From contig JAHEGO010000068.1 in NCBI GenBank assembly GCA_024645045.1, forward strand, positions 1 through 64,000: a stretch of DNA of 64,000 nucleotides, written 5' to 3'. The DNA is from Sphingobacteriaceae bacterium (GTDB taxonomy: Bacteria; Bacteroidota; Bacteroidia; Sphingobacteriales; Sphingobacteriaceae). The notes below the pieces were generated by a model, which saw nothing but the letters and a program-made list of their open reading frames with translations, was not told the origin of the DNA and ran no database searches. A program made the position numbers and the translations under genes. The stretch's first letter is position 1, and each line of letters starts with the position of its first letter. Below, in pieces: positions 17,516-26,122 of the stretch.

Positions 17516-20500
17516 TTATTTGGGTTGAATGTTAATTAATTTATCGAAATAAGAATTTACTTTTTCTTTGTAATAAGGTTTGAAATTAGGCGGAACTGTT
17601 TTAATTAAGTCAGAGGTTTTCTTCTTTTCTTTTTTAAACTCTTCGAATTTAATATTTGGAGTAATTGCGTCTGATTTGCCTTGTTCCGCTGCTCTTTGGT
17701 TGTCTTGCTCTCTTTCCTTAACTGCCTTTTCTGCCTCAAGCAATCTAGACATAATTTCTTGTTGTCTGTTAATGGTTTGTTGATTGATATTTTTATTGTA
17801 TAAATCTGTTTCTGTTTTTTCCATTTCTTTTTTGAGCTGAGAGAGCTCTTTTCCTTTTCCACCTAAACCATTTTTTTCCATTTGTTGAGATAACTGATCC
17901 ATGGCACTGCGGATAGCTTGTTGTTGTGCAGCCATTTTAGCCATTTGTTGCGACATTTGCCCTTTTCCTGGCTTTTGACTAGGTTTCATGCCACTTTTCA
18001 GTTGTTCAATTTGTTTATTCAGCTCATTCTGCATTTTAGAAAGGTTGTCTCCTTTTCCTTTTCCTCCTGGTTTTTTACTTGGTTTTGAACCCGGTTTACC
18101 GCCGTCTTTTTTGCTTTGACTTTCTTTTTGCATTTGCTCTAAAATTTCTGAAAGCAACACTGCTAAATTATTTATAGAAGTCATGGCATAATGTTGGCGC
18201 ATACTTGCAAGACCAGTATTTCTTGCTGCTAAAGCTGCAATACTTTGAAGCATATTCAAGCTAGCCTTACCTGTTTCTTTATTGACGATTGATTTTATCT
18301 GAATTACTTTTTTACTTAAAGCAAATAAACTGTCTTCAATCATTTTCATTTCATCATTCAATGTACGCTGTGTCTTAGCCAGGTTAGTATATTGAGGATC
18401 ATTGATGTTTGCATCTTTAGTCAAGTTTAAATTCTTTTCTTGTGCAAATGATAACTGAACTAAATTGTCTAAAATTTGTCTGAGTGCGCGCATATTTAAA
18501 TCAAGTTCTTGCGCTTCTCCTGCTTCTTGCTGTTTTTTCATTTTATCCGCAAGCGCTTTCATTTTATCCGCAGCACTTTTTTGTGCTGCACTGGCTTTAT
18601 TACTTTTATTATTATCTAATTCGTTTTTACTTTTATTTAATTCATTTTCTATTTCATTTAATTCATTTTCCGGATTTTGAATTTCACTTTTATCGCTTAA
18701 CTCTTCATTCTTTTTCATTAAATCGGCAAAATCTTTTTTCAAATCTTGGAAATCTTTGTTCAATTTATTTTGTGCATCTTTGACAGCAGGAATGTCTGGT
18801 TTTTTATCTGTAAGTTGCTCATTAATAGATTTTTGTTCTTCAGAAAGGGTGTTTAATCGATCAATGTTTTCCTTGGTTTTTTGTTCTACTTCGAGTTTTT
18901 TAAAGAGTTCAAGCATGCGGTCCATTTCTTTAGCCATTTCTTTATTGTCTAACTGCATTTTTTGAATAGACTCTTGTGTTTTCTCTTTATTATTTGTGTT
19001 TAATAATTTTTCTAATTCTTTGATGAGTTCTTTGGTTTTGTTGTCTAATACATTTTCAAACATTTCATCAATTTGTTTTTTCTTATCAATTAATTCTTGA
19101 TCAAACTTTTTAAAATCTTTGTTGATTTCGTTGTTGATTAAATTTTGTTCTTGAATTTCTTTTACTTCTTGCGCAAGCTTTTTTTGATCAGCTAATAATT
19201 CAGCAACTTCTTTTTTTTCTTCAAAAGATAATTCATTTTTATTGCGCAATTTCTCATTGAGCTTTTTAGCTTCTTTTTGAATTTTTTCTGCTTCTTTAAT
19301 AGCAGAAGCAATTTTATCTTTTAGTGCTTTATTGGCTTCATTTTCTTCTTTACTGATATTAGCTACACTGGGTAATTTGAAGCTAAACAATTCAGATTTA
19401 CTTGATTTAGAACCATTTACCCCATCATTATCCCATATTTCAAAGTAATAGCTTAATTCATCTTCTAGATTAAGACCTAATGCTTTTGTGTTGATATGAT
19501 AGAAAAATTGTGTGCTTGTTTGTTTTGGTTCAATCGCAATTGGTAAAAATTTGTGCACTACATTTTTATCAGCTTTTCGAATGTCATAATGAAAATAAAG
19601 TTTGCTTAAGCCATAGTCATCTTTTATGATACCACTAAAAAAAATATTGGCGTTGTTAGTAGAATCTTTTGACAGTGTAACTTGTATGCTAGGATATAAA
19701 TCTGGAATTACATCAATGTTATAATTGATGGGTTCAGACAAATAATTATTTTTACTTTTCGCTTGAATAAAATAAGAAAGGTTTTTAACCAACTTCTTAC
19801 TTATGCTACTTTCATTTGCTATTACATTAATATGCTCTTGTTTTTGATTGCTTCCAAAAACAATAGATTGTGCATGTGCTGAATAGAATTTCCATTGTAG
19901 TTGACTACCTTCTGGCACCGATAATGTTCCTGTATTAGCTTGAATTTCAGCTTTTTTATTCAAATAAGCTGGAAAATGAATGTGCAAGTCGAACTTAACA
20001 ATTGAAGGGTTAGGAACAACTGTCAATTTATATTCTTCTGATTGATACCCCAATGCAGTAAAATAAAACACAGCAGATTTTCGAATATTCGGAATGCTAA
20101 ATTCGAAATTTGTTTGATTTGTTTTTTGAAGTTTATAAGAATTATTGTTGACAATAATTTGAATGTCTTGGGGAATTGGATCGCCTGTTAAATTCAATTT
20201 TATATTTACATCATCACCTTGTTTATACGTTAATGGTGTTTGTATTAAATGAAATTGAAAACTTGCAGGTTGAACATATTTAGTATTGAAATGTAATAAT
20301 CTACTCGTTCCTTGTGCAATAAATTTTGGCTGTAATACAGCAATTAACAACAGTATACTTAATGGAATTAACAAGTAGGGTAATTTCTTTTTGTTTTGTT
20401 TAAAATCAATTGCTTTTACAAATGGAATTGGTTTTAATAAATTGATTTTTTGATCAATACTAGCTAACAGTAAATCTGTTTGATTATGAGCCTGATTTGC

Positions 20501-20869
20501 TTGTTCGTTGAGTTGTAAAACATTGATTAATTGATCTTTAACGTCTGAAAAATGTTCTGATATCAATTTTGCTGCAGCTTCATAATCAAGCGTTTTTCGT
20601 ATATGAAGAACATTTAAAATTGCTTTTATAAGCCATTTGTTTAGCAATAATGCGATGGATAAAATATATACTATCCAAATTGTTTTTTTAATCGTCGGTG
20701 TTAAATAAAAATAATATTCTAAACTATTGATGATTAAAAATGAAATGATGGCAAAACCTAAAAAATAAATAACTCCTCGTATCAACTGTTGTTGATGATA
20801 CTTTTTGATAAACTCATCTAGCTTATCAATTAAATTGTTATAATTTTTTGATGAATTATTAATAGCCAT
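17516..20869 (-). CDS. Large DUF4175-like membrane protein with long coiled coil
   Basis: 1117 residues. There are hydrophobic segments at about 32-54, 62-80 and 168-185, then beta-rich Ig-like sequence (about 190-500), then a very long Lys/Glu/Gln-rich coiled coil (about 505-1080) with low-complexity Gly/Pro/Lys patches (SKKDGGKPGSKPSKKPGGK region). The length, topology and position next to ybeY match the Bacteroidota DUF4175 family, as I recall it. The biochemical role is unknown; the layout suggests an inner-membrane anchor with a large extracytoplasmic part. Its start overlaps rarA by 11 nt, which implies translational coupling. Confidence 0.8.
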   Translation of the reverse strand: MAINNSSKNYNNLIDKLDEFIKKYHQQQLIRGVIYFLGFAIISFLIINSLEYYFYLTPTIKKTIWIVYILSIALLLNKWLIKAILNVLHIRKTLDYEAAAKLISEHFSDVKDQLINVLQLNEQANQAHNQTDLLLASIDQKINLLKPIPFVKAIDFKQNKKKLPYLLIPLSILLLIAVLQPKFIAQGTSRLLHFNTKYVQPASFQFHLIQTPLTYKQGDDVNIKLNLTGDPIPQDIQIIVNNNSYKLQKTNQTNFEFSIPNIRKSAVFYFTALGYQSEEYKLTVVPNPSIVKFDLHIHFPAYLNKKAEIQANTGTLSVPEGSQLQWKFYSAHAQSIVFGSNQKQEHINVIANESSISKKLVKNLSYFIQAKSKNNYLSEPINYNIDVIPDLYPSIQVTLSKDSTNNANIFFSGIIKDDYGLSKLYFHYDIRKADKNVVHKFLPIAIEPKQTSTQFFYHINTKALGLNLEDELSYYFEIWDNDGVNGSKSSKSELFSFKLPSVANISKEENEANKALKDKIASAIKEAEKIQKEAKKLNEKLRNKNELSFEEKKEVAELLADQKKLAQEVKEIQEQNLINNEINKDFKKFDQELIDKKKQIDEMFENVLDNKTKELIKELEKLLNTNNKEKTQESIQKMQLDNKEMAKEMDRMLELFKKLEVEQKTKENIDRLNTLSEEQKSINEQLTDKKPDIPAVKDAQNKLNKDFQDLKKDFADLMKKNEELSDKSEIQNPENELNEIENELNKSKNELDNNKSNKASAAQKSAADKMKALADKMKKQQEAGEAQELDLNMRALRQILDNLVQLSFAQEKNLNLTKDANINDPQYTNLAKTQRTLNDEMKMIEDSLFALSKKVIQIKSIVNKETGKASLNMLQSIAALAARNTGLASMRQHYAMTSINNLAVLLSEILEQMQKESQSKKDGGKPGSKPSKKPGGKGKGDNLSKMQNELNKQIEQLKSGMKPSQKPGKGQMSQQMAKMAAQQQAIRSAMDQLSQQMEKNGLGGKGKELSQLKKEMEKTETDLYNKNINQQTINRQQEIMSRLLEAEKAVKEREQDNQRAAEQGKSDAITPNIKFEEFKKEKKKTSDLIKTVPPNFKPYYKEKVNSYFDKLINIQPK

Positions 20870-22133
20870 ATTTATCTTTCCAAAGATGTATTAGGGTTTT
20901 CCTAATTTCGTTTTCTTTTGGATTATTTCCTGGTTGATAAAAAACACATCCGCTTATTTCCTTTGGAAGAAATTCTTGATTGATAAAATTACCTTCATAA
21001 GCATGTGCATATTGATAGTCTTTACCGTAACCAATTTCTTTCATTAACTTAGTTGGTGCATTCCTCAAATCTAATGGTACCGCTAGGTTTCCCGTTTCTC
21101 TTACCTTTGCAAGTGCCATATCGATGGCTAGATAAGAAGCGTTACTTTTAACACTACTCGCCAAATAAATAACTGTTTGTGATAAGATTATTCGAGCCTC
21201 TGGCATTCCAATGGTATTCACCGCTTGAAAACAATTGTTGGCAAGTAGTAATGCATTAGGATTTGCATTTCCGATATCTTCTGATGCTAATACAACCAAT
21301 CTTCTTGCAATAAATAATGGATCTTCTCCACCTTCAATCATTCTTGCCAACCAATAAACACTTGCATTTGGATCGCTTCCTCTAATTGATTTAATGAGCG
21401 CCGATACGATGTCATAATGTTGTTCGCCCGCCTTATCATATAATGCAATATTCTGTTGAACAATTGACATTACTATTTCATTTGTTATGACAATTTCTAA
21501 ATTAGGAATAGATTGTACAACCAACTCGAAAACATTTAATAGTTTTCTTCCATCACCACCTGAAAGCCTTAGCAGGGCTTCGTATTCGTCAATTTGTATT
21601 TTCTTTGATTGTAGGAATTTATCTTCTTTTATTGCAATTGCTAACAATGCAATTAATTCTTCTTTTGTTAGGTTTTGTAATATATAAACTTGACACCTCG
21701 ATAATAGTGCTGAGATTACTTCGAACGAAGGATTTTCGGTTGTGGCGCCCACGAGGGTAACAATACCTTTTTCCACTGCGGCTAATAAAGAATCTTGTTG
21801 TGATTTACTGAAGCGATGAATCTCATCAATAAATAATATTGGATTCGCAGTGCCAAAAAAACTTTGACTTTTTGCTTTGTCAATTACCTCCCGAATATCT
21901 TTTACACCAGAGTTGATGGCGCTTAATGCATAAAAGGGTCGTTTTAATTGTTGTGAAATAATATGAGCGAGTGTGGTTTTTCCAACTCCAGGTGGCCCCC
22001 AAAATATCATCGAAGGAATATTACCAGACTCAATGGCATTGCGCAATACAGCTCCAGCACCAACTAAATGGGATTGCCCAATATAGTGGTCTAAATTACT
22101 AGGCCTTAATCGCTCTGCTAAAGGAATTGACAT
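20859..22133 (-). CDS. rarA: Replication-associated recombination ATPase RarA (MgsA)
   Basis: 424 residues, full length for the family. A clamp-loader-like AAA+ ATPase that acts at stalled replication forks, with single-stranded DNA ends and SSB as known partners. Visible motifs: Walker A GPPGVGKTT at 46-54, Walker B LFIDEIHRF, sensor 1 GATTENPSF, the RGSDPNASVYWLARM helix, and the C-terminal tetramerisation region with MPEARIILSQ. Its start codon shares one base with the end of the upstream methyltransferase gene, and its end overlaps the DUF4175-like gene, so it sits within a tightly packed operon. Confidence 0.96.
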   Translation of the reverse strand: MSIPLAERLRPSNLDHYIGQSHLVGAGAVLRNAIESGNIPSMIFWGPPGVGKTTLAHIISQQLKRPFYALSAINSGVKDIREVIDKAKSQSFFGTANPILFIDEIHRFSKSQQDSLLAAVEKGIVTLVGATTENPSFEVISALLSRCQVYILQNLTKEELIALLAIAIKEDKFLQSKKIQIDEYEALLRLSGGDGRKLLNVFELVVQSIPNLEIVITNEIVMSIVQQNIALYDKAGEQHYDIVSALIKSIRGSDPNASVYWLARMIEGGEDPLFIARRLVVLASEDIGNANPNALLLANNCFQAVNTIGMPEARIILSQTVIYLASSVKSNASYLAIDMALAKVRETGNLAVPLDLRNAPTKLMKEIGYGKDYQYAHAYEGNFINQEFLPKEISGCVFYQPGNNPKENEIRKTLIHLWKDKYGY

Positions 22134-22843
22134 TATTGTTTTCGATAAAGTGAAAATATTGTTGGTCGTTTATGTAATTCTGGTTTGTTCTTTTTCCAAA
22201 ACTCAACTTTAGCTGTTTTAATCATTTCATTTGGATCGGTAATGTCTGTAGCAATCGCTAAATAAGTGTCGGGTTTACAACTCTTAATTACTTCGTCAAA
22301 TAATTGATTATTACGAAAAGGCGTTTCCATAAACAATTGTGTTTGGTTATTTCTTTCTGCTAATCTTTCTAAATCTTGAATTTTTTTACTTCGCGCTAAT
22401 TTATCGATGGGCAAATAACCATTGAAAGTAAATTGTTGTCCGTTGAAACCAGAAGCCATAATGGCTAACAAAATAGAAGAGGGGCCAATTAGTGGAACTA
22501 CTTTAATTCCTTTTCTATGTGCCTCTGCAATAAGCTCTGCGCCTGGATCTGCCACACCTGGACATCCTGCTTCTGTTAATATACCAACAGATATTCCAGT
22601 CGTTAAATCTTTAAAATAATTGGCTAAGGGTTCTTGGTCTTTTTTATTGTAAACCAAAATATTTAATTGGTTTTGCGGTATGGTAATTTTTGCTGCCTTT
22701 AAAAATGCCCTTGCCGATTTTTCATTTTCTACAATAAAATTTTGCAGTGAATGAATAATTGAAATAGTTTGTGGCGGTAAAATATTTATTGGATCTGTTT
22801 CTTCTGATAAGTATACAGGTATTAGGTATAGCGTTCCATTCAT
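22133..22843 (-). CDS. RsmI-like SAM-dependent methyltransferase (tetrapyrrole methylase fold)
   Basis: 236 residues. The TP-methylase fold shows as GILTEAGCPGVADPGAELI and PLIGPSSILLAIMASGFNGQQF, which align with the RsmI signatures for 16S rRNA C1402 2'-O-methylation. The sequence is shorter than classical RsmI (about 280 residues) and lacks its C-terminal extension, so it could be the second, less characterised COG0313 paralogue found in Bacteroidota. The substrate is therefore inferred. It lies 8 nt after the aminotransferase gene and abuts rarA. Confidence 0.85.
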   Translation of the reverse strand: MNGTLYLIPVYLSEETDPINILPPQTISIIHSLQNFIVENEKSARAFLKAAKITIPQNQLNILVYNKKDQEPLANYFKDLTTGISVGILTEAGCPGVADPGAELIAEAHRKGIKVVPLIGPSSILLAIMASGFNGQQFTFNGYLPIDKLARSKKIQDLERLAERNNQTQLFMETPFRNNQLFDEVIKSCKPDTYLAIATDITDPNEMIKTAKVEFWKKNKPELHKRPTIFSLYRKQ

Positions 22844-22851
22844 TTTATTTT

Positions 22852-24111
22852 TTATTTACTAAGTTCAGCAATCGCATGTTTTAATCTTTCAAATGATGCT
22901 AAAATAGTTTCTTCATTTGCTGCACCAACAGACAATCTAAACCATGATGAATGTTTGGTTAATCCAAATGCTGAAAAAGGAACCATAGCCAATTGCGCAC
23001 GACTTAATATGTATGAAGTGATGTCCATGCTATTCTCCAAAACCTTTCCATCAGCGGTTTTCATGCCTTGAATCGCTACTTTTACTGTTAAATAAATTGC
23101 ACCCATCGGTTCAATTGAATCAACAGGTATTCCTTCATTTTTTAATTTTTGAAAACCAGTATGAAGCGCATCTAAACTGCTTTTAATTTGTGATTTAAAT
23201 GGAACCATGAAACGATCAATGGCTACATCATCTTTTAAAAATGCAGCTGTTGCAATTTGTTCTGCTTTAGGAGCCCAAGCACCTACATGGCCTAAAATCG
23301 CTTTCATTTTATCTACTACTGCTTGTGGTCCGAAAGTCCATCCCACTCTTACGCCTGTGGCTGCAAACGATTTGGAAATACCATCAATGTAAATGGTATA
23401 ATTTCTTAATGCAGGTCTTAAATGAATAGGGTCATAATGTTTGTGATCTCCAAAAGTTAAAGTCCAATACACTTGATCATACATGATGTATAATGGTTTT
23501 TCATCCGGTTGTCTACTTTCGTTTTCAGCAATAACTAAATCGCAAATTTCTGCTAAATCTTTTTTGGTAAACATTGTCCCTGTTGGGTTCAAAGGACTAC
23601 ACAAAGCCAATAAAGATGCGCCTTTCAAGTGTGGTGCAATATCTTTAGCTGTTGGCATGAAATTATTTTCAGCTGCAGTTTCAACCATTACAGGAACCGC
23701 ACCTGTTAAATGACAATAATGATTATTATTCCAAGAAGGAATTGGAAATACTACTTTATCTCCTGGATCTAATATGGCTAAATATGTAGCATAAATTAAT
23801 GGTCTTGAACCACCGGCTACTAAAATTTCATCGGTGCTGTAATTCAAATTTCCTTTTGCTAATAAAAAATCTGAAATAGATTTACGTAAGGACATTTCAC
23901 CATTTGCCGGAGGGTAATTGGTATTGTTTGCTAAGTAAGCATCTTTGATGCCTTCTTGTAATTCTTTTGGAATGGGATAATGATTGGGGTCAAAATCGCC
24001 TATGGTGAGGTTACATATTTTCGCACCATTTCTAATTAATTCATTTACTTCATTACCAATTTTGATAATTTCAGAGCCAATTAAATTGGCAGCCATATTT
24101 GATACTTTCAT
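22852..24111 (-). CDS. PLP-dependent class I/II aminotransferase (aspartate aminotransferase-like)
   Basis: The start is placed at 24111 (MKVSNMAANLIGSEIIKIG), giving 419 residues; the frame extends to 24186, but the extra 25 residues are atypical for the family. The PLP lysine is in DGISKSFAATGVRVGW. NPTGTMF, YDQVYW and the C-terminal SWFRLSVG arginine complete a fold-type I enzyme. It transfers an amino group from an amino acid to a 2-oxo acid; aspartate specificity is only a guess. First gene of the minus-strand run, divergent from rplM. Confidence 0.9.
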   Translation of the reverse strand: MKVSNMAANLIGSEIIKIGNEVNELIRNGAKICNLTIGDFDPNHYPIPKELQEGIKDAYLANNTNYPPANGEMSLRKSISDFLLAKGNLNYSTDEILVAGGSRPLIYATYLAILDPGDKVVFPIPSWNNNHYCHLTGAVPVMVETAAENNFMPTAKDIAPHLKGASLLALCSPLNPTGTMFTKKDLAEICDLVIAENESRQPDEKPLYIMYDQVYWTLTFGDHKHYDPIHLRPALRNYTIYIDGISKSFAATGVRVGWTFGPQAVVDKMKAILGHVGAWAPKAEQIATAAFLKDDVAIDRFMVPFKSQIKSSLDALHTGFQKLKNEGIPVDSIEPMGAIYLTVKVAIQGMKTADGKVLENSMDITSYILSRAQLAMVPFSAFGLTKHSSWFRLSVGAANEETILASFERLKHAIAELSK

Positions 24112-24251
24112 TCCCTTAAAATTTGCCCTAAAGATAGGAAAATCCCGCGTTTTAGCTTTTAAGATTTCTAAACATGATTTGCACAAATGGGCTAAAGCAT
24201 AAAGAAATTAACATATCCACAATATTTTATGGAAATATCTGTGCTAAAGCA

Positions 24252-24281
24252 TTGTAGTTTAGAATATTTAGGCTATCTTTG
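24252..24281 (+). promoter_or_regulatory. Promoter of the rplM-rpsI-rpsB operon
   Basis: TTG at 24252-24254 and TATCTTTG at 24274-24281, separated by 19 nt, match the Bacteroidota -33 TTG / -7 TAnnTTTG consensus. This is the best promoter in the window. Transcription should begin at about 24286-24288. Confidence 0.8.
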
Positions 24282-24284
24282 CCC

Positions 24285-24303
24285 TCCCTCAACGAATGAG
24301 GGA
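24285..24303 (+). promoter_or_regulatory. 5'-terminal hairpin in the rplM leader
   Basis: TCCCTC (24285-24290) pairs with GAGGGA (24298-24303) around a 7-nt loop. It would sit at the very 5' end of the mRNA, about 37 nt before the rplM start. It may be an L13 autoregulatory leader (leaders for L13 have been proposed in Bacteroidia, as I recall) or simply a 5' stabiliser. The stem is short, so the regulatory role is inference. Confidence 0.45.
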
Positions 24304-24340
24304 AAGTTAAAACAATATAAATCAATTAGTTAAAGACAAA

Positions 24341-24784
24341 ATGAATACGTTAAGTTACAAAACTGTCTCTGCTAACAGCAAAACTGTTACTAAAGAATGG
24401 GTCGTAATCGACGCCAATGCAGAGATTTTGGGGCGCCTAAGCTCTAAGATAGCGTTTATCTTAAGAGGCAAACACAAGGCTAATTTTACCCCACACGTAG
24501 ACTGCGGTGACAATGTAATTGTTATCAATGCAGACAAAGTTAGGTTTACGGGCAACAAATTCGAAGAGAAAGAGTATGTTTCGTATACAGGATATCCAGG
24601 TGGTCAGAAATTTATTTCTCCTAAGGATTTAATGGCAAAACACCCTACTCGTGTGGTTGAAAAAGCAATTCGCGGTATGCTTCCTAAAAATAAACTAGGA
24701 AACAAAGTGTTTAAAAATTTACATGTGTACGCGGGTGCTGAGCATCCTCATGCTGCACAAACACCTAAAACCATTAAATTATAA
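24341..24784 (+). CDS. rplM: 50S ribosomal protein L13 (uL13)
   Basis: 147 residues, normal length. Family signatures: WVVIDANAEILGRLSSKIA near the N terminus, HVDCGDNVIVINADKVRFTG, and GMLPKNKLG followed by LHVYAGAEHPHAAQ. An early-assembling 50S protein that binds 23S rRNA. First gene of rplM-rpsI-rpsB, with rpsI starting 5 nt later. No Shine-Dalgarno is visible before its ATG, as usual in Bacteroidota. Confidence 0.99.
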   Translation: MNTLSYKTVSANSKTVTKEWVVIDANAEILGRLSSKIAFILRGKHKANFTPHVDCGDNVIVINADKVRFTGNKFEEKEYVSYTGYPGGQKFISPKDLMAKHPTRVVEKAIRGMLPKNKLGNKVFKNLHVYAGAEHPHAAQTPKTIKL

Positions 24785-24789
24785 TAGAG

Positions 24790-25176
24790 ATGACGACTAT
24801 AAACACCTCGGGTAGAAGAAAAACAGCCGTAGCCCGCATCTATTTAGTAGAAGGAAACGGTGCCATTATTGTTAATGGTAAAGATTACAAAGAGTATTTC
24901 CCAACTCTTCCGCTACAATTCATTGTAAACCAATCATTACAAGTTACAGATTTACTAGGTAAATATGATATCAATGTAAACGTAATGGGTGGTGGTATTA
25001 CAGGACAAGCAGAAGCAGTGCGTTTAGCGATTGCTAAAGCGATTGTTGAAAAAGATCCAGAAAAGAAACCTGCATTAAAAGCGAAAAGTTTAATGACACG
25101 TGATAGCCGTATGGTTGAACGTAAGAAACCAGGTCGCAAGAAAGCAAGAAAAAGATTTCAATTTAGTAAACGTTAA
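24790..25176 (+). CDS. rpsI: 30S ribosomal protein S9 (uS9)
   Basis: 128 residues. N-terminal [12 protein letters not shown] and the basic tail [17 protein letters not shown] are diagnostic; the final Lys-Arg reaches the ribosomal P site. Second gene of the ribosomal-protein operon, 5 nt after rplM and 20 nt before rpsB. Confidence 0.99.
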   Translation: MTTINTSGRRKTAVARIYLVEGNGAIIVNGKDYKEYFPTLPLQFIVNQSLQVTDLLGKYDINVNVMGGGITGQAEAVRLAIAKAIVEKDPEKKPALKAKSLMTRDSRMVERKKPGRKKARKRFQFSKR

Positions 25177-25181
25177 TTTTT

Positions 25182-25186
25182 GGAGG
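25182..25186 (+). promoter_or_regulatory. Strong Shine-Dalgarno sequence before rpsB
   Basis: GGAGG at 25182-25186, 10 nt before the rpsB ATG, is complementary to the CCUCC core of the 16S anti-SD. I checked the region before the other starts and found no comparable motif; the rest are A/T-rich, as expected where the anti-SD is sequestered. Confidence 0.8.
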
Positions 25187-25196
25187 ACATTATACA

Positions 25197-26027
25197 ATGG
25201 CACGCACTACATATCAAGACTTATTAGACGCGGGTGTTCATTTTGGACACTTAACGCGCAAATGGAATCCAAAAATGTCTCCATATATTTTCATGGAGAA
25301 AAATGGTATTCATATTATCGATTTGAACAAAACTTTAGTTAAAGTAGAAGAAGCTGCTTCAGCTATCAAACAAATCGTAAAATCTGGAAGAAAAGTTTTA
25401 TTCGTTGCGACGAAAAAACAAGCTAAGGACATCGTTGCTGAACACGCAAGATCAGTAAATATGCCATTCGTAACCGAGCGTTGGTTAGGTGGTATGTTAA
25501 CTAACTTTGCTACTGTACGTAAATCTATCAAGAAGATGACGAACATTGACAAGTTCACTAAAGACGGTACTTACGACATTCTTTCTAAGAAAGAAAAATT
25601 AATGATCTCTCGTGATCGTATCAAATTAGAAAGAGTATTAGGTGGTATTTCTGATTTAAATCGTTTACCTGCAGCTTTATTCTTAATTGATGTTAAGAAA
25701 GAGCACATTGCGGTAACTGAGGCAATCAAATTAAACATTCCAACTTTTGCAATGGTTGATACTAACTCAGATCCAGGAAATATTGATTTCGTTATTCCTG
25801 CAAATGATGACGCAACTAAATCAATTTCTTTAATTACAGGTATCATTACCAAAGCAATTGAAGAAGGTTTAGAAGAGCGTAAACGTGAGCGTGAAGAAGA
25901 TGCTGAAAAAGAAGGTGCAGCAGCAAAAGCAGCAGCTGAAAAAGAAACAGCAGAGAAACCAGTTAGAAAAAGAAAAACAGAAACAGCAACAACAGCTGAA
26001 TCAACTACTGAGCAATCAGCAGAATAA
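25197..26027 (+). CDS. rpsB: 30S ribosomal protein S2 (uS2)
   Basis: 276 residues. It opens [24 protein letters not shown] and contains [10 protein letters not shown] and [19 protein letters not shown], all S2 signatures. The last ~50 residues form a charged, Ala/Glu/Lys-rich tail ([15 protein letters not shown] onward), longer than the E. coli protein. Third gene of the operon, and the only gene in the window with an evident Shine-Dalgarno. A structured element follows before tsf. Confidence 0.99.
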   Translation: MARTTYQDLLDAGVHFGHLTRKWNPKMSPYIFMEKNGIHIIDLNKTLVKVEEAASAIKQIVKSGRKVLFVATKKQAKDIVAEHARSVNMPFVTERWLGGMLTNFATVRKSIKKMTNIDKFTKDGTYDILSKKEKLMISRDRIKLERVLGGISDLNRLPAALFLIDVKKEHIAVTEAIKLNIPTFAMVDTNSDPGNIDFVIPANDDATKSISLITGIITKAIEEGLEERKREREEDAEKEGAAAKAAAEKETAEKPVRKRKTETATTAESTTEQSAE

Positions 26028-26033
26028 TTAAAT

Positions 26034-26097
26034 AGGTTAAAAGGGGAATTGTTTAAGGGAAAACCTCCTTTGTACATTCAACTTTTAACCTTTTTTT
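26034..26097 (+). ncRNA. Rod-like RNA structure between rpsB and tsf (terminator or attenuator)
   Basis: AGGTTAAAAG (26034-26043) pairs perfectly with CTTTTAACCT (26082-26091). The 38-nt interior can extend the rod (GAA..TGT with ACA..TTC, then AAGG with CCTT) around a GAAAA-rich tip, and a seven-T tract follows. It could be a long-stem terminator, but no clear TAnnTTTG promoter is visible before tsf, so partial read-through or RNA processing is likely. Confidence 0.5.
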
Positions 26098-26122
26098 ATG
26101 AATTAATTAAAATCAAAAAGAT

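Noticed and set aside
17605-17862. 85-residue minus-strand frame within the DUF4175-like gene
   Set aside because: It lies fully inside the coiled-coil coding region in another frame; its Lys/Gln-rich content reflects that region.
24112-24186. 25-residue extension of the aminotransferase
   Set aside because: The sequence does not look like the family; the Met at 24111 opens the expected N terminus.
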